Assembly (NCBI GenBank): GCA_016206515.1
Contig: JACQRN010000184.1
Location: forward strand, 1-13,225
Reading direction: 5' to 3'
DNA length: 13,225 nt
Source of the DNA: Planctomycetota bacterium
GTDB lineage: Bacteria; Planctomycetota; SBBH01; JACQRN01
Both the position numbers and the translations under genes were made by a program. Below, piece after piece: positions 12,680-13,225 of the stretch. Positions within the stretch are counted from its first letter, which is position 1. Every line of letters starts with the position of its first letter. The notes under the pieces are model-generated. The model was not told the origin of the DNA. It worked only from the letters and a program-made list of their open reading frames with translations, and did no database searches.

Positions 12680-13225
12680 CGGTTCCCGAGCGTGCGGCGG
12701 AAGTGCGCGAGGATCCGGTCGTGCTGCTGTGACAGGGCAAGGCACGCCTGCACGTGCCCGCCTCCCGTCCACGAGATCTCGGCCCCCCCGAGCCCCACGG
12801 CCAGGGCGCGCGCGTTCGCCTCCGGGACGATTTCGTCGATCGGGGAGGCGAGCAGCAGGATCCCCCCGGGGCGGGAGGGGTCCGCATGCGTCAGGGGGTC
12901 CGTGAGGCGGCACCGGTCCCGGACGTCCGAGAGCGACAGCCCCTGCCGGATGAGCCCCTCCTTCCAGCCGGCGATCCGGTTGAGCCAGTGGTCTCCCCAG
13001 AGGGTCTCCGAGACGTTCCCCCCGCAGTAGGCGAGAACCGCGCAGGGCCAGTCGCGGTCGATCGAATAGGCGGACGCGGCGACGTACCCGCCGAGGCTCA
13101 ATCCGAACACCCCCGTTTTCGAGGCGGGGAGCCCCGTCTCCTCGCGAAGCCACAGGCGGACGCGCCGGATGTCCGCGAGCGCCTGGTGCAGCACCCGCCC
13201 GTTGCGCTCCAGGTCGGAGGAGATC
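12676..13225 (-). CDS. Alpha/beta hydrolase, 5' end outside the window
   Basis: The C-terminal 182 residues of an alpha/beta-hydrolase; the frame stays open through the right edge and the start is not seen. GTG 13194 is internal (the upstream residues read ISSDLERNGR and fit the same helix). The nucleophile elbow is VFGLSLGGYVA (GLSLG). The acid is probably Asp in LASPIDEIVPEAN, and the histidine is in TGGGHVQACL. It lacks visible signals of a specific esterase class, so the substrate is unknown. Its TGA overlaps the start of the deacetylase. Together with the next two genes it forms a tightly coupled operon, and the hydrolase may act on the same carbohydrate ester or lipid. Confidence 0.82.
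   Translation of the reverse strand, partial: ISSDLERNGRVLHQALADIRRVRLWLREETGLPASKTGVFGLSLGGYVAASAYSIDRDWPCAVLAYCGGNVSETLWGDHWLNRIAGWKEGLIRQGLSLSDVRDRCRLTDPLTHADPSRPGGILLLASPIDEIVPEANARALAVGLGGAEISWTGGGHVQACLALSQQHDRILAHFRRTLGNR

Noticed and set aside
9987..12905. 972-codon open frame on the + strand
   Set aside because: It crosses proline dehydrogenase out of frame and is antisense to GT4 and YdjC; the translation is Arg/Pro-rich without motifs, a GC-rich shadow.
13192..13194. GTG 13194 as the true start of the hydrolase
   Set aside because: The frame continues upstream to the window edge with sensible residues, and an alpha/beta hydrolase needs a longer N-terminal part.

Overview
The window is GC-rich bacterial DNA, roughly two thirds GC. 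It shows dense gene packing with many 1-7 base start/stop overlaps, GTG starts, and lipoprotein or Sec signal peptides. Nothing in it fixes a phylum. The heptanucleotide repeats and the intergenic palindromic element suggest an environmental Gram-negative of the Acidobacteria / Eisenbacteria / Deltaproteobacteria kind, but that is only a guess.

Left part (1-2919, + strand): after an unresolved edge comes a four-gene overlapping run. It holds two TPR lipoproteins, a C39-like cysteine-peptidase lipoprotein and a small exported protein. The last two match the PA2778/PA2779 pair as I remember those families. The TPR part that PA2778-type proteins carry as a C-terminal tail seems here to be in separate upstream genes. 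A 120-bp palindromic repeat lies in frame inside the second gene, and a 7-bp tandem repeat sits between the start codon and lipobox of the third. A strong hairpin terminator closes the run.

Second part (2920-5869, - strand): a sugar-nucleotide cassette of an SDR epimerase/dehydratase, a UDP-sugar-type dehydrogenase and a GT2 glycosyltransferase, probably for surface polysaccharide.

Third part (5954-6937, - strand): the most notable gene. A TlpA/thioredoxin-fold exported protein is interrupted by one in-frame TGA exactly where the first cysteine of the CxxC redox motif should be (U-P-P-C). The frame is intact on both sides, so this is a strong candidate selenoprotein that routine gene calling would split or truncate.

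Fourth part (7111-10884, + strand): a small HEAT-like lipoprotein, a rhomboid protease with an extra soluble C-terminal domain, a secreted protein of the 'HEWG' type, and a monofunctional proline dehydrogenase.

Right part (10881-13225, - strand): a coupled operon of an alpha/beta hydrolase (cut by the window edge), a YdjC/ChbG-type carbohydrate deacetylase and a GT4 glycosyltransferase. It meets proline dehydrogenase tail to tail, with both stop codons inside one CTAG. I see no tRNA, rRNA, CRISPR array or transposase.
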